A stretch of 64,000 bases of DNA from [Mycobacterium] zoologicum. Lineage in GTDB: Bacteria; Actinomycetota; Actinomycetes; Mycobacteriales; Mycobacteriaceae. The stretch lies in NCBI RefSeq assembly GCF_020172665.1, contig NZ_CP083985.1, positions 1,161,052 to 1,225,051 on the forward strand. Direction: 5' to 3'. A program made the translations under genes and the position numbers. The notes beneath the pieces were generated by a model. The model did no database searches. It saw only the letters and a program-made list of their open reading frames with translations, and was not told the origin of the DNA. Below are positions 27,788 through 35,943 of this stretch, piece by piece. Within the stretch, counting starts at the first letter, position 1, and the number at the start of each line of letters is the position of its first letter.

Positions 27788-30405
27788 GCGGAATGAGCTT
27801 GCCGTGGCCCCTGATTGGACGCTCCGAGGAGATGCGAACGCTCCAAACGGCCCTCTCTGCCGCGGATGTCTCCGGGGCCGTCGTTTGGGGTGCGGCGGGG
27901 GTGGGAAAGAGCCGGATCGTGCGTGATGTGCTGGCGGCCGCCGAATCGCAGGGCTACGACGCGCGATGGGCGGTCTGCACCTCCTCGGCGCGCAGCGTTC
28001 CGCTCGGCGCTTTCGCAACCTGGGCGCCGGCGGGGGTCACCGACACCACTGCGCTGCTGCAAGGGGTGATCGAATCTCTGACGTTCGCGCCGTCGGGCAC
28101 CGCGATGCTCGGTGTGGACGACGTGCATCTGATCGATGACTTGTCGGCGTTCGTGGTGAACCAGATCGTCCAACGCGGCTTGGCGAAGGTGATTCTCACT
28201 GTCCGTGATGACCAGGATGTACCGGCTGCGGCACATGAGATTTGGCGAGCGGGACGGTTTGAGCGACTCGATTTGCAGACGCTGTCACTTGATGAGACCT
28301 CCGAGCTGATGTCGGCGGCCCTGGCCGGCCCGGTGGATACCGACGCGGTTCGACGACTGTGGAAGTTGACCCGTGGCAACGTGCTGTATCTACGCAACAT
28401 CGTCGAACACGAGATCGCCGACGGCAGAATCGTGCAACGAGGCGGGTCCTGGCGCTGGATCGGGGATCCGATCATCCCGCCCAGCCTCACCGAGCTCATC
28501 GAATCCCGTATCGGCTCTCTGCCGGGGCCGGTCAGCGATGTACTCGATGTGCTGGCCGTCGGAGAGCCGATCGAACTGGCGGCTCTGATGCGGATTACCG
28601 ATCCGGTGGCGGTGGAACAGGCTGACACTCGCGGCCTGATAACTCTCGACCCCGCCGACGGCGGTACGCAGGTGCGGGTTGCGCATCCGCTGTACGGGGA
28701 GGTCCGGCGTAGACGGGCGGCGCCCACCCGGCTACGACGGTTGCGTGGGTTGGTTGCCGTAGAACTCGCGGGATCCGAAGACCGCGACGACATCGCCCCG
28801 CTGGTGCGTCGTGCGGCGTTGAGTTTTGAGTCGGATCTCGCGCCCGACGCCGACCTGTTCGCCAGGGCTGCTCACGGTGCGGTCTGGCTGGCGGATCTGG
28901 TGCTGGCCGACCGCCTCGGTCGGGCGGCCATCCGTGCCGGAGCCGGACCGGATTCGAGTTTCATTCGGGCACATGCACTGTCGTGGCTGGGCCGTGGCGA
29001 GGAGGCCGATGCGGTACTGGCTGAGGTCGGAACAGCGGACCTGACCGATGTCGACCACGCCAGGCTGGCTTTTCTGCGGGCCAGCAACATGCTCTGGGGT
29101 CTTGGCGAGCCCGCTCGTGCCAGGCAGATCATCGACGATGCCGCATGCTCGGTATCGGCACCGGCGCGCGACTATGTTGACGCATTTCTGGCGGTGTACT
29201 GGTTTGCGACGGACCAGTTGGATGCGGCCAGGCGAGCCGCTGAGAATCTTGCCCTGGACGACCTGCCTGCGGTCGTCGGCGCCGAGATCGCCTGGGTGCG
29301 CACGGTTATCGCCGCCGATGCGGGACGCACGGCGGAAGCCTTGGCGGTGGCGGATGCGGGGTATACCGTGGCGGCGCGCTCGTTGGATGCCCCACACATG
29401 ATGTTCAATATCGCGGACGCGCACGTCAGCGCGCTGCTGCTGGCTGGACAGATAACCGAGGCCGTTGAGGTGGCCGAGTCGGTGCTTCGTCAGGCGGCCG
29501 AACTGCCGGGCGTAGCACAGTCGCTCGGCGGTGCGGTTGCTGGACGAGCCGCGCTGAGCGCCGGCCGTATCGATGCCGCCTGTTTCCTGCTGGACCAGGC
29601 TGGGGTGAGCTTCTCCGACAGCGGCCACCTCACCGGCTGGGGATACCGCTATCTGATTCCGCGCATCACTGCGCTGGCGATGCGTGGTTCCGTCGGTGAG
29701 GCTGCCGAGGGGCTGGACGTGCTCACCGGACTGAAGCGTCCATTCCGGTCGCTCGACTATGAGCGGAGTCTGGCGCAGGCATGGGTGGCCGCCGGACAGG
29801 GCGCTGTCAGCGAGGCGATCAGTGTCGTATTGTCGGCAGCTGAACGCGCCAGGGCCACTGGGCAGTTCGCTGCCGAAGTATTCTGCCTGCAGACCGCGAC
29901 GCAGTTCGGGGACCGTTCGGGTGGATCGCGGTTGCGTGAGCTCGAAGCGATCGTCGAGGGGTCACGCGTTGGTATCGCCGCCCGGTTCGCCGCCGCACTC
30001 CGCGAGGGCGATGGCGCGGAGTTGGTCTCGGTTTCAGAGGATTTCGAGCGCATCGGCGACCTCGTGGCCGCCATCGATTCCAGCGCCCAGGCTGCGCTGA
30101 CGTTTCGTCGTCAGGACTTGCGAGGAACCGCGCTGGGATGCGCGGCGCGCGCCTCGGCGCTGTCCGAACGATGCGGAGGTGCTGACACGCCGGCACTTCG
30201 CCAAGCCGCGGAGCCCTTACCGCTGACCGATCGGGAGTCCGAGATCATGATGCTGATCGGGGAGGGCCTGTCGAACCGCGCTGTCGCCGAGCGCCTGGCG
30301 CTTTCGGTCCGCACCGTCGAGAGCCACATCTACCGGGCCATGCTGAAGACCGGGACCTCCAGCCGTGACGAACTCGCCGCCTTGCGGCCTCGGCGCCGGA
30401 CGTGA
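27784..30405 (+). CDS. Large LuxR-family ATP-binding (LAL-type) regulator
   Basis: The 873-aa protein has an N-terminal ATPase with Walker A GAAGVGKS and Walker B MLGVDDVHLID, a long alpha-helical TPR-like middle, and a C-terminal LuxR helix-turn-helix (LTDRESEIMMLIGEGLSNR.., VRTVESHIYRAM) near residues 813-868. These regulators are thought to switch on ATP and ligand binding. The GTG at 27784 overlaps the cyclase stop (GTGA); an ATG three codons later is an alternative. Pairing with the upstream cyclase/ATPase suggests one signalling unit. The two small genes downstream carry shared palindromic promoter motifs and are candidate targets. Confidence 0.9.
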   Translation: MSGMSLPWPLIGRSEEMRTLQTALSAADVSGAVVWGAAGVGKSRIVRDVLAAAESQGYDARWAVCTSSARSVPLGAFATWAPAGVTDTTALLQGVIESLTFAPSGTAMLGVDDVHLIDDLSAFVVNQIVQRGLAKVILTVRDDQDVPAAAHEIWRAGRFERLDLQTLSLDETSELMSAALAGPVDTDAVRRLWKLTRGNVLYLRNIVEHEIADGRIVQRGGSWRWIGDPIIPPSLTELIESRIGSLPGPVSDVLDVLAVGEPIELAALMRITDPVAVEQADTRGLITLDPADGGTQVRVAHPLYGEVRRRRAAPTRLRRLRGLVAVELAGSEDRDDIAPLVRRAALSFESDLAPDADLFARAAHGAVWLADLVLADRLGRAAIRAGAGPDSSFIRAHALSWLGRGEEADAVLAEVGTADLTDVDHARLAFLRASNMLWGLGEPARARQIIDDAACSVSAPARDYVDAFLAVYWFATDQLDAARRAAENLALDDLPAVVGAEIAWVRTVIAADAGRTAEALAVADAGYTVAARSLDAPHMMFNIADAHVSALLLAGQITEAVEVAESVLRQAAELPGVAQSLGGAVAGRAALSAGRIDAACFLLDQAGVSFSDSGHLTGWGYRYLIPRITALAMRGSVGEAAEGLDVLTGLKRPFRSLDYERSLAQAWVAAGQGAVSEAISVVLSAAERARATGQFAAEVFCLQTATQFGDRSGGSRLRELEAIVEGSRVGIAARFAAALREGDGAELVSVSEDFERIGDLVAAIDSSAQAALTFRRQDLRGTALGCAARASALSERCGGADTPALRQAAEPLPLTDRESEIMMLIGEGLSNRAVAERLALSVRTVESHIYRAMLKTGTSSRDELAALRPRRRT

Positions 30406-30437
30406 AGTCTCCCGCTCAGTAGTGCTGTCGTTGAAAC

Positions 30438-30494
30438 CGGGCGAAATTGCAGTAGCCCACCACTGAGGCGCACCCACCGGATATCGGTGACGAT
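30438..30494 (+). promoter_or_regulatory. Motif-bearing promoter region, copy 1
   Basis: This region carries ATTGCAGT (30446-30453), then AGCCCA and CCACTG (to 30465), then GTGACGAT at 30487-30494, exactly 21 bases after CCACTG. The same elements with the same spacing occur ahead of the small gene at 31408. CAGT..CCACTG is an imperfect dyad here. It is probably the regulated promoter of the secreted protein at 30540. Confidence 0.5.
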
Positions 30495-30501
30495 CCCTGG
30501 T

Positions 30502-30518
30502 ACGCCAACCGGCGTTTT
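30502..30518 (+). terminator. Hairpin plus T-run in the leader (terminator or attenuator)
   Basis: ACGCC (30502-30506), loop AACC, GGCGT (30511-30515) and a run of Ts to 30518 form a short intrinsic-terminator-like structure. It lies after the regulatory motif and 22 bases before the gene at 30540, so it could end the LuxR transcript or attenuate the small gene. Intrinsic terminators of this form are uncommon in mycobacteria. Confidence 0.35.
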
Positions 30519-30539
30519 TCGTGATGACAGGAGATGATC

Positions 30540-31049
30540 ATGAACACAACGTCTTGTTCCTCCGTCCCGATGGCGGTGGCGGTGATCGGCGCCTGCCTCG
30601 TCGCGATCCCTGCGTCGGTACCACCGACCGTCTTGTCGCCCGCGGTTGCGCTGTCGTCCGCTGGAGACCTGATGGTCAGCGACGTGGGTGCTGTCGTCGA
30701 TGCACTGACCGGCGCGGACCCCGGTACGGCGCTTGCCGGCGTGCCGGACGAATACTACGACTACTTGAACGGTTTGGGTGTACCTGCCGAGGACCAGGAC
30801 TTGGCCCTCGGTGGGCTGATAGCGGGAGTCGCGGCGCTTGCTCAACTCATCGCGTCGCTTTTCACGAACCCGTTTGGCTGGCTGCTAGACGCTATTGATT
30901 GGGTCGCAAATCTTTTCGGCTTCGACATCTTCCCCGACGACGCCGCCAGCGCACTGGCGACCGCCGTGCCGGACTTCGACCTCTCCGTTCCGGATGTCGG
31001 CATCCCGGACCTCGACCTTTCAAACCTGGTCCCTGACTTCGGGATATAG
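30540..31049 (+). CDS. Small exported protein of unknown function
   Basis: This 169-aa protein starts at an ATG with an AGGAG Shine-Dalgarno sequence 6 bases upstream; an ATG two codons earlier touches that sequence and is rejected. It has an N-terminal signal-like hydrophobic segment (VPMAVAVIGACLVAIPA), a second hydrophobic stretch (LGGLIAGVAALAQLIASLF), and an acidic C-terminus rich in Asp/Pro/Val with repeating 'PDxDLS' and 'VPD' units. No catalytic motif is seen and the family is not recognised. It lies 134 bases after the LuxR regulator and shares promoter elements with the small gene at 31408. Confidence 0.72.
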   Translation: MNTTSCSSVPMAVAVIGACLVAIPASVPPTVLSPAVALSSAGDLMVSDVGAVVDALTGADPGTALAGVPDEYYDYLNGLGVPAEDQDLALGGLIAGVAALAQLIASLFTNPFGWLLDAIDWVANLFGFDIFPDDAASALATAVPDFDLSVPDVGIPDLDLSNLVPDFGI

Positions 31050-31275
31050 CCGTCACGATCGACTTCACGATCATCGCCTCGGCCCAGACGCAGACAGAAG
31101 AGCGACGATGAGTACCGCAGACTTCGACGGCCCTGGCGGCGTGCTGATGAGGATCGCTCCGCACGCGACCGGCCACGCATGGGCAGGGGGTCGGACGAGG
31201 AAGTGCATCAAGTGGTGGCCCGCTGGGCGGAAGGCCAGGGGAACCCATGAGGCCACGCGGAGAAGCGCAACGCGG
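31050..31275 (+). other. Intergenic, possible decayed frame
   Basis: An ATG at 31108 opens a frame (MSTADFDGPGGVLMRIAPH..) that stays open to 31383, running through the promoter motifs of the next gene. Other frames contain short protein-like runs (SDEEVHQVVARWAEGQGNP then a stop). This looks like a frameshifted remnant rather than a working gene. Confidence 0.3.
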
Positions 31276-31373
31276 ACTGCAATCGGTGGGAACTACTGCA
31301 ATACCATCCGGCTGGGCAGGGCAAATTGCAGTGGCTCGCCACTGGGTTCGACGTTCCGCCCAGGCGTGACGAT
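31276..31373. promoter_or_regulatory. Motif cluster and promoter region, copy 2
   Basis: ATTGCAGT occurs three times: on the reverse strand at 31276-31283 and 31295-31302 and on the forward strand at 31325-31332. The forward copy continues into CAGTGGC-TC-GCCACTG, a perfect 7-bp dyad ending at 31344, and GTGACGAT follows at 31366-31373 after 21 bases, the same spacing as upstream of the gene at 30540. It probably controls the small gene at 31408. Confidence 0.55.
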
Positions 31374-31407
31374 TTGTCGGTAACACCTTCACGGAAGGAG
31401 ACAGATG

Positions 31408-31602
31408 ATGTCCGTCTCAGTTATGCCCTTGCCGCATATGGTCTCTGCGCACCTGGCTGCCGCCGTGCACGCGATGTTTTCGCACCATGCCGACGAGGTG
31501 ATGTCGACCGCGCACTCGTGGCACCCGCCGCATCACTACCCACCGCAGCTCAACGACATCCTCGGAGACTCCGCCATGGCCCGGGAGATGGGTCGGTTGT
31601 GA
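31408..31602 (+). CDS. Small His-rich protein of unknown function
   Basis: This 64-aa protein has an AAGGAG Shine-Dalgarno sequence 7 bases before the ATG at 31408; the ATG one codon earlier (31405) is also possible. It is unusually rich in His and Met (MVSAHLAAAVHAMFSHH.., SWHPPHHYPP) and ends NDILGDSAMAREMGRL. The His clusters could bind a metal. No signal peptide or known family is evident. It ends 4 bases from the 3-beta-HSD stop, tail to tail. Confidence 0.62.
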   Translation: MSVSVMPLPHMVSAHLAAAVHAMFSHHADEVMSTAHSWHPPHHYPPQLNDILGDSAMAREMGRL

Positions 31603-31606
31603 CCGG

Positions 31607-32716
31607 CTACTCCGGGTGCGGCTCGGCGATCACGGTCGCAAGGTGCGGATGGGCTTCGGCCTTGACCTGTGCGAACAGCCTGACGTAGTAGGGAATGCAG
31701 TCGGCCGTCGCCTGCGCGGTGGTGAACAGCGGCTGGTAGCCCAGGTCGCGCTGCGCCTTGGCGATCGAGAAGTAGTTGTTCAGGTAAAGCCGTTCCACCG
31801 CACCGGGTTCCAGCAGCGGCTCGGGCAAGCCGAACCGGAAATGCAGCCACTGCCACGCCACCATGACGTCGCGCACCATGCGGCCGGAGACCCGCATCTT
31901 CGGCCAGTGTTCGCCGCAGGCCTCCATCACCGGCCGGGCGAACTCGAACATGTTGATCGGTTCACCGTCGTTGATGAAGTAGGCCTGACCCGGTGACGTG
32001 CCGCCGGGAGCCAGGTGCTCGGCGGCCAGGATGAAACCGTGAATCAGGTTGTGCACGTAGGAGTTGTCGAGCTTGGCGCGCTTGCTGCCGATCAGGACTT
32101 TGACGTGACCGGCGACCACGCTTTCGAACAGCTTGCGGAACATGGTCTGGTCCCCGTCGCCCCAGATCCCGGACGGGCGGATCGCACAGGTCAGCATGCC
32201 CGCAACACCGTTCTCGCCCAGCACGAACTTCTCGGCGACGACCTTGGTCTCGGTGTAGAGGTCGTTGTACTTGGTGGTGTAGGCCATGGTCTCGTCGCCG
32301 TTCGTGATGGCCTTGCCGCCCATCACCACGCTGTTGGAGGCGGTGTAGACGAACCGTTTCACCCCGGCGGCCTGTCCGGCCTGGACCAGGTTCTTCGTGC
32401 CGTCGACGTTGACCGCGAAGCTGCGCCGGCGGATCTCATCGGTGACCTTCGCGCCGCCCTGCAGGTCGATGATCGCCGCGGTGTGGAACACCGTGTCGAT
32501 GCCCTCGACGGCCTGGGCCACCGTGGCGGCGTCGCAGATGTCACCCTCTACGGTCTCCAGTTGCGGGTGCGCGGGCAGCGTCGAAGGCGCGCGGTCGAAG
32601 GAGCGCACCTGGTAGCCGCGTTCCAGCAGGGTCTTGACGAAATTGGTTCCGACGAAGCCGGAGCCACCGGTCACCAATACCCGACCGAGTTCAGTAGTCA
32701 CTGCTGGATCACCCAT
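31607..32716 (-). CDS. 3-beta-hydroxysteroid dehydrogenase (cholesterol dehydrogenase)
   Basis: This 369-aa protein oxidises the 3-beta-hydroxyl of cholesterol and isomerises to the 3-keto-4-ene steroid, the entry step of sterol catabolism. It has the Rossmann motif TGGSGFVG, a HTAAIIDL segment, the catalytic YTETK (Tyr-x3-Lys) and the CAIRPSGIWGDGDQTMF block, closely matching Rv1106c. The ATG at 32716 gives the MGDPAVTTELGRVLV N-terminus; a GTG at 32701 is an alternative. A near-consensus KstR box sits just upstream. Order with xseB-xseA matches M. tuberculosis. Confidence 0.93.
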   Translation of the reverse strand: MGDPAVTTELGRVLVTGGSGFVGTNFVKTLLERGYQVRSFDRAPSTLPAHPQLETVEGDICDAATVAQAVEGIDTVFHTAAIIDLQGGAKVTDEIRRRSFAVNVDGTKNLVQAGQAAGVKRFVYTASNSVVMGGKAITNGDETMAYTTKYNDLYTETKVVAEKFVLGENGVAGMLTCAIRPSGIWGDGDQTMFRKLFESVVAGHVKVLIGSKRAKLDNSYVHNLIHGFILAAEHLAPGGTSPGQAYFINDGEPINMFEFARPVMEACGEHWPKMRVSGRMVRDVMVAWQWLHFRFGLPEPLLEPGAVERLYLNNYFSIAKAQRDLGYQPLFTTAQATADCIPYYVRLFAQVKAEAHPHLATVIAEPHPE

Positions 32717-32729
32717 CGGGCGAGCATAA

Positions 32730-32743
32730 CTGAACGTGTTCCA
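32730..32743 (-). promoter_or_regulatory. Probable KstR operator of the 3-beta-HSD gene
   Basis: CTGAACGTGTTCCA matches the KstR consensus TnnAACnnGTTnnA at every fixed position except the first. It ends 14 bases before the gene's ATG on the reverse strand. A KstR-dependent promoter has been described for the M. smegmatis orthologue, which supports the call. Confidence 0.6.
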
Positions 32744-32765
32744 GTTCTTCGGGCTGAAGTCACGA

Positions 32766-33002
32766 TCAGCCGGCGTCGTCGTCACCGGCGGACAGCGCGT
32801 CCTGCACCCGGCGACGAGCCCCGGCGAGATGCTCTTCGCAGCGCTTGGCCAGCTGTTCGCCTCGTTCCCACAGGCCCAGCGAGGCGTCGAGGTCCAGGCC
32901 GCCCTGTTCCAGCCGCTGCACGACGTCGATGAGCTCGTCGCGGCACTGCTCGTAGCCCAGTTCGCTAACGGGCATCGTCGAAGTGGGCTCGTCAATGGCC
33001 AT
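32766..33002 (-). CDS. xseB: Exodeoxyribonuclease VII small subunit
   Basis: This 78-aa helical protein has the XseB core ([44 protein letters not shown]). With XseA it forms exonuclease VII, which degrades single-stranded DNA. The ATG at 33002 overlaps the xseA end by 11 bases, giving coupled expression and fitting the family length. It corresponds to Rv1107c. Confidence 0.92.
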   Translation of the reverse strand: MAIDEPTSTMPVSELGYEQCRDELIDVVQRLEQGGLDLDASLGLWERGEQLAKRCEEHLAGARRRVQDALSAGDDDAG

Positions 33003-34230
33003 CGTTGGGTCCTTCACTGGTAGCGGTGATCGCGCCGTCGGTGACCCGAATCCGCAGCTGGGTTCCGGCCGGTGCGTCCTCGACCGACCGCAGCACCTGC
33101 GTCGTGGCGCCGACGGTCTGCACGACGGCGTAGCCGCGGGCCAGCGTTGCGGCTGGGCCCAGGGTAGCCAGCCGCGCCGACAGGTGCCCGACTCGTTCGG
33201 TCTGCACATCGATCAGCCGGATGACGTCGCGGCGCACCGCGGACAAGGCACGTCGCACCTCGTCCCCGCGCTCGGTCAGGGCACGCAGCGGGTCGGCCAG
33301 CACCGGGCGGCCGCGCAACTGGGTCAGCACCCGGTCCTCGCGGATCACCCAGTTGCGCACCGCCTGGGCGCTGCGCCGGCGCAGGTCGTCCACCAGCGCC
33401 TGCTCGGCGGCCGCGTCCGGGACGATGCGCTTGGCCGCATCGGTGGGGGTCGCGGCCCGCAGATCGGCCACCAGATCGCACAACGGGTTGTCGGGTTCGT
33501 GACCGACGGCGCTCACCACCGGCGTACGGCACGCCGCGATCGCCCGGCACAGGGTCTCGTCGGAGAACGGCAACAGGTCCTCCACGCTGCCCCCGCCCCG
33601 GGCCAGCACGATCACCTCGACGCCCGCGTCGGCATCCAGTTCGCGCAGCGCCTCGACTATCTGGGCCACCGCGGTCGGCCCTTGCACGGCGGTGTTGCGC
33701 ACCGCGAAGTTCACAGCCGGCCATCTCGCGCCGGCCACCGACGTCACGTCATGCTCGGCGGCGCTGGCCCGGCCGGTGATCAGGCCGATCGTGGCGGGCA
33801 GGAAGGGGAGCGGCCTTTTCAGCCGCGGATCGAACAGGCCCTCGGCGTCCAGCAGCTTGCGCAGCCGTTCGATGCGGGCCAGCAGTTCGCCGATCCCGAC
33901 GGCCCGGATCTCGCTGAGCCGCAGCGAGAACGTTCCGCGGGCGGTGTAGAAGTTGGGCTTCCCGCAGACCACCACTTGGGTGCCTTCGATGAGCTTGACC
34001 GGTGCGGCGGCCACCATCTCGGGGGTGCAGGTGACCGTCAGCGACATGTCGGCGGCGGGATCACGCAGCACCATGAACACGGTGCGCACCCCGGGGCGCA
34101 GGTTGATCTGGGTCAGCTGGCCCTCGACCCACACCGATCCGAGCCGGTCGATCCAGCCCTTGACCCGGGTGGCGACGGCGCGAACCGGGAAAGGGCTCTC
34201 CGGTGAGCTGCCCGGCGCCGGCGCGGTCAC
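32992..34230 (-). CDS. xseA: Exodeoxyribonuclease VII large subunit
   Basis: The 412-aa catalytic subunit of exonuclease VII has an N-terminal OB fold ([15 protein letters not shown]), the catalytic core with [34 protein letters not shown] and [25 protein letters not shown], then a coiled-coil region and the C-terminal [10 protein letters not shown] segment that contacts XseB. The GTG at 34230 overlaps the stop of the upstream lipid-droplet gene as GTGA. Cytosolic; acts in DNA repair. It corresponds to Rv1108c. Confidence 0.95.
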   Translation of the reverse strand: MTAPAPGSSPESPFPVRAVATRVKGWIDRLGSVWVEGQLTQINLRPGVRTVFMVLRDPAADMSLTVTCTPEMVAAAPVKLIEGTQVVVCGKPNFYTARGTFSLRLSEIRAVGIGELLARIERLRKLLDAEGLFDPRLKRPLPFLPATIGLITGRASAAEHDVTSVAGARWPAVNFAVRNTAVQGPTAVAQIVEALRELDADAGVEVIVLARGGGSVEDLLPFSDETLCRAIAACRTPVVSAVGHEPDNPLCDLVADLRAATPTDAAKRIVPDAAAEQALVDDLRRRSAQAVRNWVIREDRVLTQLRGRPVLADPLRALTERGDEVRRALSAVRRDVIRLIDVQTERVGHLSARLATLGPAATLARGYAVVQTVGATTQVLRSVEDAPAGTQLRIRVTDGAITATSEGPNDGH

Positions 34231-34823
34231 TTGGAGTTGGCGCGGGTGATCCTGTTGGCCAGCAGCGTCTGGAACGGCGCCCTTGCCTTGGTGGCCTCCT
34301 CGTAGTCGAGCAGCGTCTCCAGCTCGTCGGTGCTCAGCGAGGCCAGCCGGGCCCGCAACTGGGCCAGCGTGAGGTTGCCGTAGTCGAGTTCGTCCACCAG
34401 GTCGGGGGTGGGGACCTGCGAGGTCTTGCTGGAGGTCGGGGAGGCGGTCTGCGGAGGCCGGGCAGACCCGTCGTTGCCGTCCTCACTGAACGAGTAAAGG
34501 GCGAAGCGGCCCTCGGAGCGTTGTGCGGAATTGTCGTCGTCGAACGCCTCGGAATCGGCCCCACCGACCCCGTCGTCTTCGTCTTCGTCGAATGTCGCCC
34601 ACTCGGGCTGCTCATCCTTGGGCGGGAACAGCGACTCCAGGGTGTTGTCGCCCTTGTTGACCAGTTCGGCGATGCCCTGCTGCCAGCGCATCACCGCGTG
34701 CGCGGCCTGGCTGGCCAGCGTCATCGGGTAGGTCAGGATCGTTTGTGGCAGCTTGATGGTCTCCTCGACGGCGACAGTCGCCGCGCCTACCAGAAGCCTG
34801 ACTCCGAACGGTGCAGTAGACAT
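34227..34823 (-). CDS. Lipid droplet-associated protein homologue
   Basis: This 198-aa protein begins with a hydrophobic/amphipathic region ([30 protein letters not shown]) and then has an acidic disordered linker ([20 protein letters not shown]) and a helical C-terminus ([28 protein letters not shown]). It corresponds to Rv1109c, whose BCG homologue was found on triacylglycerol droplets; the amphipathic N-terminus could bind them. It starts the operon with xseA-xseB, overlapping xseA by 4 bases. The link between the three genes is conserved but unexplained. Confidence 0.82.
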   Translation of the reverse strand: MSTAPFGVRLLVGAATVAVEETIKLPQTILTYPMTLASQAAHAVMRWQQGIAELVNKGDNTLESLFPPKDEQPEWATFDEDEDDGVGGADSEAFDDDNSAQRSEGRFALYSFSEDGNDGSARPPQTASPTSSKTSQVPTPDLVDELDYGNLTLAQLRARLASLSTDELETLLDYEEATKARAPFQTLLANRITRANSK

Positions 34824-34920
34824 GGCCCCCAGCCTGCCTTACCCGCGGGTCATCTCCAAGTATTGACGGTGACCGGCGCGAGCTGGCGGTTCTCGGCGGC
34901 CAGACCGTACCCTGGGTGCC

Positions 34921-35943
34921 ATGCCGACCCTCGATGTGGAGACCGCGAACACTTCAGCCAGTTCTGGTGCGCAGGCCGCCGCCGGCCACACCGGCAAGCG
35001 GGTGCTGCTGGCCGAACCGCGCGGCTACTGCGCGGGCGTCGACCGGGCGGTCGAGACGGTGGAGCGGGCCCTGGAGAAACACGGCGCGCCGGTATACGTC
35101 CGGCACGAGATCGTGCACAACAAGCATGTGGTGGACACCCTGACGAGCAAGGGCGTGGTCTTCGTCCACGAGGCCGACGAGGTGCCCGAGGGCGCCATGG
35201 TGGTGTTCTCCGCGCACGGCGTGGCCCCGAGCGTGCACGAGTTGGCCGCCGACCGCGGCCTGCGGGTGATCGACGCGACGTGCCCGCTGGTGAACAAGGT
35301 GCACAACGAGGCCAAGCGGTTCGCCCGCGACGGCTACGACATCCTGCTGATCGGCCACGCCGGGCATGAGGAGGTCATCGGGATCATCGGTGAGGCCCCC
35401 GACGACGTGCAGCTGGTCGACGGCTTGGATGCTGTAGCCGCGGTGAAGGTGCGCGACGAGAACAAGGTGGTGTGGCTCTCGCAGACCACGCTCAGCGTCG
35501 ACGAGACGATGCAGACCGTGGTCAAGCTGCGCGAGCGGTTCCCGAACTTGCAGGATCCGCCCAGCGACGACATCTGCTACGCCACCCAGAACCGCCAGAC
35601 CGCAGTCAAGGCGATGGCACCGGAATGCGAGCTGGTGATCGTCGTCGGTTCGAAGAACTCATCGAACTCCAACCGGCTGGTCGAGGTGGCTCTGGGCGCC
35701 GGCGCCGACGCGGCCCATCTGGTCGACTATGCCGCCGACATCGACCCGGCTTGGCTGAGTCCGGCGTCCGGCCAGGTGCAGACCGTCGGAGTCACCTCGG
35801 GCGCGTCAGTGCCGGAGATCCTGGTCCGCGGCGTGCTGGAGCGGCTCGCCGAATACGGCTACGACACGGTGTTTCCGGTGACGACCGCCAACGAGACGCT
35901 GGTGTTCGCGCTGCCACGGGAGATCCGTCCGGACCGGCGTTAG
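34921..35943 (+). CDS. ispH: 4-hydroxy-3-methylbut-2-enyl diphosphate reductase
   Basis: IspH (LytB) makes IPP and DMAPP, the last step of the methylerythritol phosphate pathway. The iron-sulphur cluster cysteines are Cys37 (GYCAGV), Cys121 ([10 protein letters not shown]) and Cys219 ([10 protein letters not shown]), and the substrate-site motifs [18 protein letters not shown] and TSGASVPE are intact. The 340-aa length is normal, with a short Ala-rich N-terminal extension. It corresponds to Rv1110 (lytB2). Its stop overlaps the convergent DUF6542 gene by 4 bases. Confidence 0.95.
   Translation: MPTLDVETANTSASSGAQAAAGHTGKRVLLAEPRGYCAGVDRAVETVERALEKHGAPVYVRHEIVHNKHVVDTLTSKGVVFVHEADEVPEGAMVVFSAHGVAPSVHELAADRGLRVIDATCPLVNKVHNEAKRFARDGYDILLIGHAGHEEVIGIIGEAPDDVQLVDGLDAVAAVKVRDENKVVWLSQTTLSVDETMQTVVKLRERFPNLQDPPSDDICYATQNRQTAVKAMAPECELVIVVGSKNSSNSNRLVEVALGAGADAAHLVDYAADIDPAWLSPASGQVQTVGVTSGASVPEILVRGVLERLAEYGYDTVFPVTTANETLVFALPREIRPDRR

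Noticed and set aside
32983..34206. Forward frame of 407 codons opposite xseA
   Set aside because: xseA is firmly identified on the other strand; the forward product is low-complexity and unrecognised.
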